A stretch of 64,000 nt of DNA from Panagrolaimus kolymaensis. Its lineage: Eukaryota; Nematoda; Chromadorea; Rhabditida; Panagrolaimidae. The stretch lies in NCBI GenBank assembly GCA_028622995.1, contig JAJQJQ010000021.1, forward strand, positions 1,984,001 to 2,048,000, in the 5' to 3' direction. Shown here one piece after another: positions 10,831 through 21,543 of the stretch. Under the pieces are notes generated by a model. It was not told the origin of the DNA, made no database searches, and worked only from the letters and a program-made list of their open reading frames with translations. A program made the position numbers and the translations under genes. Position 1 is the first letter of the stretch, and every line of letters begins with the position of its first letter.

Positions 10831-12756
10831 GTAACCATTCGTAAATGGCGGACATCCACGCGTTTTTGACATTTTTTAAATCAAAAAAAAAAGCTTTTGT
10901 ATTTTTAATTAACTGCATGAAAGTTCAATATCGTCCGTTTTTCGAAAATTTTTTAAATCAAAGAAAAGCTTTTACATTAATTCTTTTTTTGATAAAATAA
11001 AAAAATAAAAGATTAAACTGCCATAGATAATAATAATACATGAATGTTTTCATGAGCAAGCTTTAAACACTTTTATATAATTAAACTGTTCATACCCGTC
11101 TTTTCCTGATCCCATCCTTTTTAACTGTTATAATCGTCTCTCCACCATAGAAATAGTTTTTTTTTTAATTTTATTGCTCAAAAAAAGTTAAAACTGCAAT
11201 GCATATTACAAAACAACTTTGAAAAAAAAAACTGCTTATGATGGACATTTCGCGGCTACCCTTATTTTTTGGCACATTTTAATTATAATTAAACTGATAA
11301 GATTGGAAGGATGCTTAAGTCATCCATGAACATATGATCAAAAACTTTTTTTTTATATAGTAAAACTGCTCAAGTCAGATTCCTCCTTACCCCATTTTTT
11401 TTATAGCTTAATCAAAAGAAAAAGTTTTTTTTGTCATTTATATTGTTTTATATTTTGAAGATAATAATTCTTTTCCCGTGGACTTTTTTTATTGTCCATT
11501 ATTTAAATTTTAAAGAATTGTAAATTTGGCTTAAAATTTTTATATTTAAAGTTATAACTGTGATGAAGTCTTGAGCAATCTAATGGCATTCATTTTCTTT
11601 TTTGTTCGAACAAGAACTTCGAAATTTTGAATTTAAAAAAACTGTTGATAATATTTAAAACTGAATCATTTGGATTAAGTTGTAACACAAATTTTTTTTA
11701 ACTGTCAAGATTTCATTAAATCAAAAACACTGCAAATTTTCTTTCAATCTTTGTTGGCACACCAAATTTATGTTTTTTTTATTCTTACATTCGTTTGATT
11801 TATTTCTTTTTTCATAAAACTGCGTTGGATTAGGAAATCTTGGAGAATAACCTTTTATGTCTACAAATTTCAATGTTTATTATTTAAAAAAAAAAGAAAT
11901 GGATGATGACATTTTTGAAATCAACAAATAGAAAATAAATAAATAAATAAAGAAAAAAGTAAACGATGCAACAACAACATTGCCTTTGTTTTGAATGGTT
12001 GGGAAGAAGAAGAAAAAAATTGGCGCCATTGGATACTGTTTATGGGTTATTTTTATAATTGCCTAAAAATTCTTTTCTTTTTAAACTGAGATGAAAATAA
12101 ACTAAGTTATGGAAAATATTTTAACTGCATTAAATCCCATTACTTTCGTCAGTCAAACAAAAAAATTTTATAGAAATTTTATGTTACGAAAATAAATTAA
12201 TGCTATGTTTTGTAATTAATGATTTTAATAATAAATGTATTTAATTTGCCTTCTTTTGGTGTAAATGGAAGGAGCTCGGCTTGGTGTAATAGAGAGTCTT
12301 AGTTTACTGGAAATGATGAAGCGGTGAATATAGGTAGGATAGTTGAAGGATTTTTTTGTTAGTAAAATATCTTTGGAGCAATGAAAATTGCTGAAAGTTG
12401 GTAAAAAAGCTTTTGAAGAAACCCTGGAATTAATTTTCATGGATTAAAAATACAGCAGTAAACTCGATAAAAAATTTCAAAATATAACAGATTCATTTTT
12501 AACATACAACTTAAAATGAAGGAGCAAAAAATTTTAAATCGCAAAGCACTATGTAACTCCTTCAAGGTCAAATCTAACTTTAACCATTCTCTTAATCTTT
12601 ATAAGTAGTTTAATCACTCTCTTTCCTTCCAGGAATTTGTTTCCAAAAAAGTTGTTGTCAATGCACTAAAATTCTTCGATTTCTTTTAATTAATATAAGC
12701 CCTTTGGAAAGTTTATATTGAAAAGCAACAAAGTGTTTTTTTATAATCTTTTGATA
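10831..12756. other. Intergenic, motif domain ending near 12130
   Basis: Dense AAACTG motifs to about 12130, then ordinary A/T-rich DNA up to the retrotransposon target site. Short frames around 12225-12440 and 12600-12760 show no conserved features. Confidence 0.4.
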
Positions 12757-12761
12757 ATAAC

Positions 12762-12953
12762 TGTTGTAACCTTTGATACAACAAGGAATAAGGTTTATAT
12801 TTATTCTTGCTTGACAGCACAAATTACAGAACAACAACAGATAACAAAACTAGCAAAGGCTAAACCAGCGAGAGTGGGCAATGGAAGCGAGCAGCGATGC
12901 AAGACAAGCGTGTCGAGACTCAGCACTCTTTAAACAGGTGTGCGGTTGCAACA
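12762..12953 (-). repeat. 3' LTR (192 bp)
   Basis: Near-identical to 17540-17731, with one difference seen (CAACAG versus CAACAC). Termini TGTTG...CAACA. Flanked on the outside by the ATAAC target duplication and inside by the polypurine tract at about 12954-12966. Confidence 0.95.
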
Positions 12954-13046
12954 CTCTTCCACCCTCAATAAATAAGCTTAGCTTAACAATTACAATAAAA
13001 TTAACTAACAGTAACTAACAAACAATAGGCGGAGTTCGTTGAACCA

Positions 13047-16000
13047 TTAGCGTCGTGGAGCAGCATAGCCATAAGTTTTCTTTCTTGGATCAGGATCAAG
13101 GAACTTCGTTTGAGTTGTCTTTCTTCCAGTACGACGTCGTTCAGGAGTAGCAGTTGCTCTACCAGGAGTTGATTGAACATTAATTCCATCTTCCATACGA
13201 TCAGCCGTTCCATGTTGAGATACAGTTCGACGAGGAGATTCTAAATCAGTTACAGCTTCATTTGAGATGAACGTAGGAGAGTTTCTTGCAGGCGATGAAT
13301 GAGCTTGAGTTGGTGTATTTCTGAGGAGGCTTCCAGTTGCCGTATCCACATTCCCCTCCATTTGAGAAGAATCATTCATCTTTGATGTTTCTTTATCTTC
13401 AGGGAAGACATAGCGAACACGGTTCAGAAGTTGATTTGTATGCACCTTGTGCTTTCTTCCATTGTCTCCAACGATCCAGTACATCTTTCTACCGATCCTT
13501 GATTTGACCACCCCATTGAACCAATTTGATTTTGGGTATTTCTTTGCATGAACTGCGTCTCCAATCTTGAACGTTCTTTCACGAGCACCATATTGGAGAT
13601 CAAATTGTTTTTCCAGCTTTTCATTAGAACATCCCAATTTCAGCATTTGAGGCTTCAACAGATCCAGTTTTGAGCGAATTTCGCGACCAAGATGAGCCAT
13701 GGCAGGGGTTCCACCATTTGGAGTTGCTTTCGAAGGAGTTGATCGATATACCAATAGGAAGTCGTTCACACATTTGTTGAGATCCAGATTTGGTCCATGA
13801 ATCAAGGAGCTTTTCATCAGGAATCTTTTGAGGATGTTGACAGAGCTTTCAGCTTGGCCATTAGATTGTGGATGGTAAGTTGGCGTTCTCATATGTTTGA
13901 TACCATAATCTTCACAAAATTCGGCAAATTTCTTTGAGACGAATTGGCTTCCATTATCCGAGACGATTACCATTGGTATTCCATTGATTGCCATGAAGCG
14001 ATGAAGAGCATCCATGGTGCTTTCTGTGGTGGCGCTATCCATAGCATAAACATCCATCCATTTTGAATAGCTATCAACAATGACTAAGAAGAACTTACCC
14101 ATGAGAGGTCCAGCATAGTCAATGTGAACTCGATCTCCAGGTTTCAATGAAGCAGGCCAAGAAGCAAGAGTTGTTTTGACAGGAGTCTTTGACATTTGAA
14201 TGCACGAAAAGCAGGACTTGATCATTTCTTCGATATCTTTCGTGATGTTTGACCAATAAGCATATCTTCTAGCAAGGTTCTTTGTTGTTGAGATACCTTG
14301 ATGTCCTTGATGTAGTTGTTCTAAAACCATTGGACGAAGAGCTTTTGGTATAAATACCCGGTCTTGCATCATGATCAGTCCATCTACCAATCGGAACTTT
14401 CCATCCATATTTTCCAAGATTTCTTTGGCTTCCATATCATCATCATAAGCTTTGAGAATATCCGGAGCTTTCAGCGACAAGATTTCAATGTTGTTGATCA
14501 CCATTTCACGATCATTATCCACGTTCCATATGCCATCTGAGAGATCATCTTCTTCTTCGAAGAGTTCAGGGATGTTCTTAGAATCAGCGATGAGTCGAGA
14601 AAGTACATCTGCTTGTCCAAATTCCGAAGTTCTTTTGTATTTGATGTCGAAATCATAAGCGGATAAAGTTATCTTCCATCGATAAAGACGATTGGCAGCC
14701 ACAGATGGAGGTCTGTCCTTCTTATCAAAGATTTTCAGCAGCGGTCGGTGATCAGTCAGGAGAGTGAATTTTCTTCCTTCCAGATATCGGTGAAACATTT
14801 TGACGGCAGTAACCAATGCCAGAGCTTCTTTGTCGGTTTGAGAATACCGTTGTTGAGCAGCATTGAGAGCCTTTGAGAAGAACATAATCGGTCTTTCCAT
14901 ACGTTTCGTTCCATCATTGTACTCGTGAGATATCACACCTCCCATACCAGCTTTTGATGCATCGGCAGCGACAATAATAGGTAGTCGAGGATCAAAATGT
15001 GTAAGTTCACATACTTCCATGAGCTTGTTCTTGATACCATCAACAGCTTGTTGTTCTTTTTCGGTCCAAGTCCATTTGACATTCTTTTTGAGTAAGTTGT
15101 CCAGGTTCTCACGGAGATCACGCATAGCCGGTATGAAGCTTTGGTAGTAGTTTGCCATACCTAGAAAAGTTCTTAAGGTTGGTACATCATGCGGTGTTGG
15201 CATGTTCTTGATAGCTTCCACTTTAGCAGGATCAGGTTTGACACCATTAGCATCGATTAAGCGTCCCAGGAAGGTGAGCTTTGTGCAGAAAAATTTGCAT
15301 TTGCTAAGGTTGAGCTTGAATCCATATTCTTCCATACGTTTGCAAACAGCTTTGACATCTTTAACATGTTGTTTGACAGTTTTGCTTCTGACGAGTATGT
15401 TATCAAGATAAGCACGTGCAGGAAGATTTTGAAGCATTGCATCCATGCATTGTTGAAAATCAGCAGGAGCGGTCTTCAATCCAAATGGCAGCCTCTTGTA
15501 GCGGTAGTATCCTTGTGGCGTTGATACAGTAGCCAGTTCTTGGCTTTCTTCATCCAGTACCAGTTGATGGTAAGCGTCCTTGAGATCCAATTCGGTGTAG
15601 CATTGGTATCCAGCGATGTCATCAAAGATGTCTTCAGGTACAGGCAGTTTGTATGTTTGATATTCCAACATTTCATTCAAACTTGGATTTCCTGCAGCGA
15701 AGTCGATAACAGTTCGTCGTCTTCCATCTTTTCTTAGAACAGTTGAACATGGTGAAGCGAAGGTTGAAAATGGTACTTTTTCAACAATATCAAGAGCTTC
15801 CAGACGGTCGAATTCTTCTTTGATCACTTTTTCAGCATGTGGTGAAGGTCGTCTAGCAGGTATATGAACAGGCATAGAGTTTGGTTTAAGTTGCAGGTGC
15901 ACTTTGAATTTGTTACAGCATCCCATTCCTTCACCAAATAAGCATTTGAAGGTTGATTGGAGTTCTTCCATTACACCAGGAGGAGCATTGCTGTCCATAG

Positions 16001-17405
16001 CAACAAGATTACAGCATATCTCTTTGATACTTTTCTTTTTGAGATTGAAGCATTTGATGAAAGTTTTACCAAGGAGTGAGGAACGGACATCAGCAACATA
16101 GATTTGTAGAGGCTTCTTCATACCATCATAAGCGACATCAGCCATAAAGGAACCATTGAGAGGAAATTTTGCTTTGTTAGCAGCAGTTGCATCTCTTGGT
16201 GGACCAGTAAAGATCGGTTTTCCAACGTTGTTGTAGTCATCCATAGACATAACCGTAATACAAGCGCCAGTATCCAATGGGATCTTCAATTTCTTTCCAT
16301 TGATAGCGATATCCACGAGGTAATTGTCCTCTTCAGCTTCCATATTACAAGCATCGATAACAGGATCCAACGTGAGAGCCTCCATAGCTATTTCGTTGAA
16401 CTTTGGACGCTTCTTCTTGAAGTTCTTCTTTCTTGCATTTTTGCCATGACTACCATAGAATCCATCAGCACGAGGTTGTTGACGTCGTGGACACGCTTCA
16501 GAGATGTGTCCAAGTTTTCCACAGAGCGAGCAAGTTGAATCTTTGTGTCGACAAGTGGAAGCTTCGTGCGGTCCATTGCAACGATAACATTTCTTTTGCG
16601 TTTCCTTCATATTTTGGTTTCCAAAAGATCTTCTTTCACCATTGAAGTTGTTTCCACGGCTTCCATTACCGTTGTTATCTTGAAAGATATAGTCGACATG
16701 TGCTTTTACAGGTAAGCTTTGCTCGTTATTTGTCATAATTGCAGTTTCGATCTTCGCTTCCAAATCAGCAAGCGTAGCATTCGGTGTTGCATTGAGGTGA
16801 GATAAAATCATTGAACGAAATCCTTTGAGTTCATCATCCACCATAGACATCATCAAGACCATAGTTTGCAATTGATCCACTTTGAAAGCGTCCACGTCGA
16901 AGTTTGTAGTTGAATTTCTAATTCTTCCAACAAAGCTTTTGATTGATTCCATAGCAGGACCTTTCCATTGAAGTTGGAACATAGAGTAACGTTTAGCAAA
17001 CAATGATTGTTTAACATCAAACATAGCGATCATAGTGTCCTTGAGATGAACATAGTCTTCGAAGAGCGAGATATCAGGAGCAACCACTAAGAGAGCTTGA
17101 CGAACTTGAGTAGCCACTTGAGCATCGAGAGCAGTCATAACCAGAGATACTTTGTCTTTGTTTGAGAGCAGCGGATGAAGATTGAAAGATAGTTCGATTT
17201 GTGCAAACCAATTTGCAGTACTTTCAGCAACCAACGGATCATTTATAAATTTGTCCAATGTTGGGTAAGTTTTTACAGCTGTGTTTGTAGCATTTGGAGC
17301 AGCATCAGCAGTTGAGAGAGCTTCCAATCTTTGAGTCAGTGTTTCCATCATCCTTGATTGAGCTTCCAACATATCCATCATTTTCCTTTCCATTTCAGTA
17401 ACCAT
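13047..17405 (-). CDS. Gag-Pol polyprotein of LTR retrotransposon, RT motif YLDN
   Basis: A single 1,452-residue frame without gag/pol frameshift. Order of parts: N-terminal coiled-coil-like Gag (from residue 1), two zinc knuckles near 272-303 (CX2CX3HX4C and CX2CX4HX4C), aspartic protease near 377 (PLDTGA), reverse transcriptase (ELDLKDAYHQL), RNase H (AADASKAGMGG, TDKEALAL, TDHRPLL), integrase zinc-binding region (LHQGHQG...CFSC) and catalytic core with D (HIDYAGPL), D (VSDNGSQF) and E (QSNGQAESS), then a basic tail. This order (RT-RH-IN) is the Ty3/gypsy arrangement. The RT active-site box reads YLDN near residue 668 where families normally have YxDD, so the second metal-binding aspartate is asparagine and polymerase activity of this copy is doubtful. 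Otherwise the frame is intact. Confidence 0.95.
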   Translation of the reverse strand: MVTEMERKMMDMLEAQSRMMETLTQRLEALSTADAAPNATNTAVKTYPTLDKFINDPLVAESTANWFAQIELSFNLHPLLSNKDKVSLVMTALDAQVATQVRQALLVVAPDISLFEDYVHLKDTMIAMFDVKQSLFAKRYSMFQLQWKGPAMESIKSFVGRIRNSTTNFDVDAFKVDQLQTMVLMMSMVDDELKGFRSMILSHLNATPNATLADLEAKIETAIMTNNEQSLPVKAHVDYIFQDNNGNGSRGNNFNGERRSFGNQNMKETQKKCYRCNGPHEASTCRHKDSTCSLCGKLGHISEACPRRQQPRADGFYGSHGKNARKKNFKKKRPKFNEIAMEALTLDPVIDACNMEAEEDNYLVDIAINGKKLKIPLDTGACITVMSMDDYNNVGKPIFTGPPRDATAANKAKFPLNGSFMADVAYDGMKKPLQIYVADVRSSLLGKTFIKCFNLKKKSIKEICCNLVAMDSNAPPGVMEELQSTFKCLFGEGMGCCNKFKVHLQLKPNSMPVHIPARRPSPHAEKVIKEEFDRLEALDIVEKVPFSTFASPCSTVLRKDGRRRTVIDFAAGNPSLNEMLEYQTYKLPVPEDIFDDIAGYQCYTELDLKDAYHQLVLDEESQELATVSTPQGYYRYKRLPFGLKTAPADFQQCMDAMLQNLPARAYLDNILVRSKTVKQHVKDVKAVCKRMEEYGFKLNLSKCKFFCTKLTFLGRLIDANGVKPDPAKVEAIKNMPTPHDVPTLRTFLGMANYYQSFIPAMRDLRENLDNLLKKNVKWTWTEKEQQAVDGIKNKLMEVCELTHFDPRLPIIVAADASKAGMGGVISHEYNDGTKRMERPIMFFSKALNAAQQRYSQTDKEALALVTAVKMFHRYLEGRKFTLLTDHRPLLKIFDKKDRPPSVAANRLYRWKITLSAYDFDIKYKRTSEFGQADVLSRLIADSKNIPELFEEEDDLSDGIWNVDNDREMVINNIEILSLKAPDILKAYDDDMEAKEILENMDGKFRLVDGLIMMQDRVFIPKALRPMVLEQLHQGHQGISTTKNLARRYAYWSNITKDIEEMIKSCFSCIQMSKTPVKTTLASWPASLKPGDRVHIDYAGPLMGKFFLVIVDSYSKWMDVYAMDSATTESTMDALHRFMAINGIPMVIVSDNGSQFVSKKFAEFCEDYGIKHMRTPTYHPQSNGQAESSVNILKRFLMKSSLIHGPNLDLNKCVNDFLLVYRSTPSKATPNGGTPAMAHLGREIRSKLDLLKPQMLKLGCSNEKLEKQFDLQYGARERTFKIGDAVHAKKYPKSNWFNGVVKSRIGRKMYWIVGDNGRKHKVHTNQLLNRVRYVFPEDKETSKMNDSSQMEGNVDTATGSLLRNTPTQAHSSPARNSPTFISNEAVTDLESPRRTVSQHGTADRMEDGINVQSTPGRATATPERRRTGRKTTQTKFLDPDPRKKTYGYAAPRR

Positions 17406-17539
17406 GTTTTTGAAAATTCTTTACCAAGAGATTCACAGCACGGGATTCGTCAGTCCAAGGCTTCCACGGTTTTGAGATGAGAGCAGCGGCGAGTCGAAAA
17501 TAGCACCAAAAATAGTACTAATCACTTTCGGCACCAGTT

Positions 17540-17731
17540 TGTTGTAACCTTTGATACAACAAGGAATAAGGTTTATATTTATTCTTGCTTGACAGCACAA
17601 ATTACAGAACAACAACACATAACAAAACTAGCAAAGGCTAAACCAGCGAGAGTGGGCAATGGAAGCGAGCAGCGATGCAAGACAAGCGTGTCGAGACTCA
17701 GCACTCTTTAAACAGGTGTGCGGTTGCAACA
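17540..17731 (-). repeat. 5' LTR (192 bp)
   Basis: Pair of 12762-12953. On the minus strand it is followed by AAAC and then the primer-binding site candidate starting TGGTGCCG. Expected to carry the element promoter; no specific box recognised. Confidence 0.95.
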
Positions 17732-17736
17732 ATAAC

Positions 17737-18629
17737 GCACTTCACAATCAATCCATTATTGAAAAATTCGTTTCAATTTTCAAAGGTAACATTTAGGAAA
17801 TGTGCTAAAATCTTTTTGCATCGCTAGAATTTCAAAATCATTGCTTAAAATGGTCCACGTGTTTTGGTAATCATACTTTTGGTTCAAAGTTGTAAATGGT
17901 GTTGCGCCATAATCTGGTTAAACCACCCATATCACAACCAGAAAAAGAAGCTATTAGTTAAGAATAAAACGGCAGAGAAAAAAAGCAAAGCAAAATAACA
18001 TGTCCAAAGTTTATATATGTAAAAGCAAAAGGATTTCATAAAGAATTAGAAGGACTACAAAGAATAAACGATGAACGATGACAAATATATTGAAAGAAGT
18101 GGGAAACTTTAACGATAACATTTGTGCAATAAAAGGCGTGTTTTTATGTTTAAAAGTTAGTTATAAAATTATAAAAAAGATTCACAATTGAAAATGGTTT
18201 CATTGTTTTGTTTTCAAAAAAAGTTCGAAACTTGTGGGAAAATTTTTTTTGAGATAAAACGAATGAATCAAACGAGCCTTGTCTCCTAAGAAGAATACAG
18301 TCAAGGGATTACGATAGCCATTTTTGATGAAGAAAAAAATGCTGCAACTTTTCGCTTTTTTTCTTCCACTTCTTCGATTAAGAATTTTTTTCAAAGTTGT
18401 TTATTTTTTGTACCAAATTATTGCATTTCCTTACCAGTAATAAAATTACTTATTTCCAAAGCTTTTTATGTTTGAATCCAAACTTTATCTTGCTTTTTTT
18501 ACTCCTGGTTTTTGCGTTGTCAATCACGTGAACTTCTCCTTTTTCATCACTTTCCTTCTCCGCGTTTTTGTTACCTTTTCATTGTTAAAATATTACCATT
18601 ACTTATTCTCTAACCTTTACTTTTTCTAG
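17737..18629. other. rpl-10 upstream region
   Basis: A/T-rich, free of the AAACTG array, with no gene recognised. It ends in TACTTTTTCTAG at 18618-18629, a strong acceptor just before the rpl-10 5' UTR, compatible with spliced-leader trans-splicing. Confidence 0.5.
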
Positions 18630-18641
18630 GTATCAACAACC

Positions 18642-20197
18642 ATGGGACGTCGACCTGCTCGTTGTTATCGCTACATCAAGAACAAGCCATATCCAAAATC
18701 TCGCTTCTGCCGTGGTGTTCCTGATCCAAAGATTCGTATCTTTGATTTGGGAAAGAAACGTGCAACTGTTGATGAATTTCCAACCAGCGATGGCAGCCAA
18801 CTGACAAATCTGTCGGTTGCAATAGACAAGTTGTCGATCGCAACTGACAAAATTTTTTTTTGGAAAAAATGGTTAAATTCAATTCTACGATATTAAATTT
18901 ACATAAAAATCACTTTTTTATTCATAAAAATTAATTTTTGGAATGTTGGTTGCGACTTACAACTTGTCAGTCGCAACTTACAACTTGTCGGTTGCAACTG
19001 ACAAGTTGTATATCGCAACCGACAAGTTGTTGGTCGCGACCAACATACTGTTGGTTGCAATCAACACTTGTTTTTTTGACTTATTTTATTTTTTTTATAG
19101 AGGCAGAAAGAATCAGCATAAAAAACTGAATAGAATACCTTCAATTTAAAAAAAACAAAAAAAACCACTTTTTCTTGGTATCCCCTGTGAATATGTGAAA
19201 ATATGAATTTTTTCTGTTTTTTTTTAAATTGAAGGTATTCTATTCAGTTTTTTATGCTGATTCTTTCTGCCTCTATAAAAAAAATAAAATAAGTCAAAAA
19301 AACAAGTGTTGATTGCAACCAACAGTATGTTGGTCGCGACCAACAACTTGTCGGTTGCGATATACAACTTGTCAGTTGCAACCGACAAGTTGTAAGTTGC
19401 GACTGACAAGTTGTAAGTCGCAACCAACATTCCAAAAATTAATTTTTATGAATAAAAAAGTGATTTTTATGTAAATTTAATATCGTAGAATTGAATTTAA
19501 CCATTTTTTCCAAAAAAAAATTTTGTCAGTTGCGATCGACAACTTGTCTATTGCAACCGACAGATTTGTCAGTTGGCTGCCATCGCTGTTTCCAACATGC
19601 GTTCATATGATTTCAAATGAACGAGAACAAGTTTCATCCGAAGTCAGTTAATTTTTTATAGTCTTCTTCTTTAACGTTTGTTCTTTTAGGCACTCGAAGC
19701 TGCTCGTATTTGTGCAAACAAATACATGGTCAAGAATTGTGGTAAAGATGGCTTCCATATGCGTGTCAGAAAGCATCCATACCATGTCGTTCGTATCAAT
19801 AAGATGTTATCATGTGCTGGTGCTGATCGACTTCAAACTGGTATGAGAGGAGCTTTTGGTAAACCTCAAGGTCTTGTTGCTCGTGTTGAACTCAATGATA
19901 TTCTTATGTCTATTCGTGTTCGTGATCAAGTAAGTTTTGCTTTTAATGATCTTGTTATTACTCTATGTATTCATTTTTTAGCATGAATTACATGCTCTTG
20001 AAGCTTTTCGTCGAGCTAAATTCAAGTTCCCTGGACGTCAATTCATCGTAACATCTCGCAAATGGGGCTTCACCAACTTTGAAAAAGCTGAATATGAACA
20101 ACTTCGTGATAGTGGTCTTCTTGTCAATGATGGAGCAAATGTTAAACTTCTTACACCTCATGGACCTTTGACTCGTTACCTTAAACATCCTATTTAA
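18642..20197 (+). CDS. rpl-10: 60S ribosomal protein L10 (uL16), exon 1 split by a MITE
   Basis: Large-subunit protein at the tRNA/factor corridor, essential in eukaryotes. Begins [19 protein letters not shown]. Exons: 18642-18784 plus 19597-19642 (one exon interrupted by the hAT MITE and one copy of its target duplication), 19690-19929, 19982-20197. With the insertion ignored, all phases close and give 214 residues, the normal family length. Recognisable segments include the loop around VHMISNERE, then [23 protein letters not shown], and the end [12 protein letters not shown]. As it stands, translation enters the element and stops after 84 codons. No GT...AG pair at the insertion borders would remove it exactly. 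The acceptor CTTTTTCTAG precedes the ATG by 12 nt. An AATAAA-like signal lies about 40 nt past the stop. Introns are 47 and 52 nt. Confidence 0.93.
18777..19596. mobile_element. hAT-type palindromic MITE inside rpl-10 exon
   Basis: An 804-bp element at 18785-19588, flanked by the 8-bp target duplication TTTCCAAC (18777-18784 and 19589-19596). Termini are CAGCGATGG...CCATCGCTG, fitting the CAGNG ends and 8-bp duplications of hAT transposons. Almost the whole element is an inverted repeat with arms of about 400 bp that look near-identical. Subterminal parts consist of degenerate repeats of the type TTGCAACTGACAAGT and GTCGGTTGC. It has no coding capacity; the mirrored open frames in the arms are products of the palindrome. 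Confidence 0.95.
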
Positions 20198-21543
20198 GTT
20201 GTTTTAATATTCATTCCATTTTTCCTTTGTTGTTTAAATAAAAATTTTTGTTTCGCAATAATAATGTTTATGTTTTTGAACATTGAAAACTTTCACAATA
20301 TTTTTGTGGGTTTTTGGCCGAGTTTGGTTTTGATTTTTGCACCATTCTTATCAGAAGCTTTTATCGCATTAGTAGTTGTAATAATCACTAACATGCAATG
20401 GTTATTTCGCTTGTATGTAATGAAGAGGATAAAGATGTTGTATTGCGATGGTCCTTTTCTTGTAAAGATCTCACACTTTATTTCTCAAGAATTGTTCCCA
20501 ACTTATACTGAAACGCAGACAGAAAAGGAAAAAAGGTTATAAATTTTGCATAAGCCAACAAAACTGAGAATGTTTTCAATGTAAAATCATTTGACTTCTA
20601 TGATTCGAAGACAACGATTTTTTGACATGCTTTATTCAGTGAATCTTCATTTTATTATCCTATCATCAGACTCAAGATGTAACTATTTGGATAATCATTT
20701 TATGTTTGTATGTCTATTATAATTTTGTAGTTGTGTGTATTTTCTAGAAATAAGTGACTTTTTGTTAATTATTTTGTGGTGAATCAAGGTTTTCAGCGGT
20801 ATTCCTCAAACAGCTTTTTTTCCAAGCTCTTTCTAATCTCTAAAATATGCTTCCTTTTTATTGTTCCCACACTTATTTTCTTTTTCCATCCTTCTTCAAT
20901 ATCAAAGGAAAAAACTTTTTTTTGATTTAAAGCAAAGAACTAAAAAAAAACAAGCGTCTCGCTTGTAACGGTAGATGTTACTTATGTCCGGTGTTACAAT
21001 ATGAGTACACAACTATATAAAATGAGAGCCAGCGATCGCTGCATGCTTTGCTCGCACACTGACTGCCGTTATCCACAACACAGTTTTGCCTTTTATACTG
21101 AGTGCTTCCATTCTTCAAAACGCTTTGCAATAGGCGTTACAAATGGAATAATAGCTTTTTTCTTTTCTTTAAAAAAACTGAATTATTATATTTTGCGAAA
21201 GAACAAAATTTCGGAAAAGGCTTTGAAAGGATTTATTTTTTGATTTGAGTAACTCACAATGATCTTTATTCAGTGTATTTGTAAATTAGACATCAATTCA
21301 ATTTAAAATGGAATAGGCGCCCATCATTTTTGATTATTCAAAACTGATGTACCACACTTAGGCAAGCTTCAACTAAAAAATAATATATAAACTGAGTTGG
21401 AGCATTCTTATTTTCATTTTTTTATAATTTCTAACTTATTTTCTCTTCAAAATTTTAACTGTCATGAATAAACATTAACTGTGAACGTTAAAAACTGGGC
21501 TTGATTTTGTGTTGGTCTTTAATAAACATTTTATTTTGGATAT
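20198..21543. other. rpl-10 downstream region, no gene supported
   Basis: A hydrophobic frame near 20264-20542 has an ATG but no splice structure, no family resemblance, and lies directly on the rpl-10 polyadenylation region; not accepted as a gene. AAACTG motifs resume at about 21175. Confidence 0.4.

Larger units (their letters stand above)
7184..12130 (+). repeat. Motif domain B: AAACTG on + strand
   Basis: Same motif as domain A but reversed: T/A-rich then AAACTG or TAACTG on the + strand. Examples near 7188, 7262, 7672, 7740, 7990, 8180, 10075, 10225, 10310, 10475, 10540, 10625, 10830, 11030, 11085, 11125, 11195, 11360, 11640, 11700, 11820 and 12125. One exception in reverse (CAGTTA near 9205) was noted. 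The sequence just 3' of the motif is often richer in G/C (for example after 11085, 11240 and 11360) before returning to A/T-rich DNA. Confidence 0.7.
12757..17736 (-). mobile_element. Complete Ty3/gypsy-type LTR retrotransposon
   Basis: A 4,970-bp element (12762-17731) with two 192-bp LTRs and a 5-bp target duplication ATAAC at 12757-12761 and 17732-17736. It is transcribed on the minus strand. The 5' LTR is 17540-17731 and the 3' LTR is 12762-12953; both begin TGTTGTAACC and end GTTGCAACA in + orientation. By eye the LTRs differ at one base, implying recent insertion. A primer-binding site candidate TGGTGCCGAAAG starts four bases inside the 5' LTR; the tRNA was not identified. A polypurine tract GAGGGTGGAAGAG abuts the 3' LTR. 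One gag-pol frame fills the interior; no env-like frame is present. The element lies in the motif-free interval and is markedly less A/T-rich than its surroundings. Confidence 0.95.

Noticed and set aside
18938..19435. Mirrored pair of small open frames with identical products on both strands
   Set aside because: They are the two arms of the palindromic MITE; translation of an inverted repeat, not genes.
18777..19596. MITE as an intron of rpl-10
   Set aside because: No GT/AG dinucleotides at or near the required borders would splice it out exactly while keeping the frame.
20264..20542. 92-codon hydrophobic frame after rpl-10
   Set aside because: Overlaps the rpl-10 polyadenylation region, has no intron signals or recognisable family, and hydrophobicity follows from T-rich sequence.
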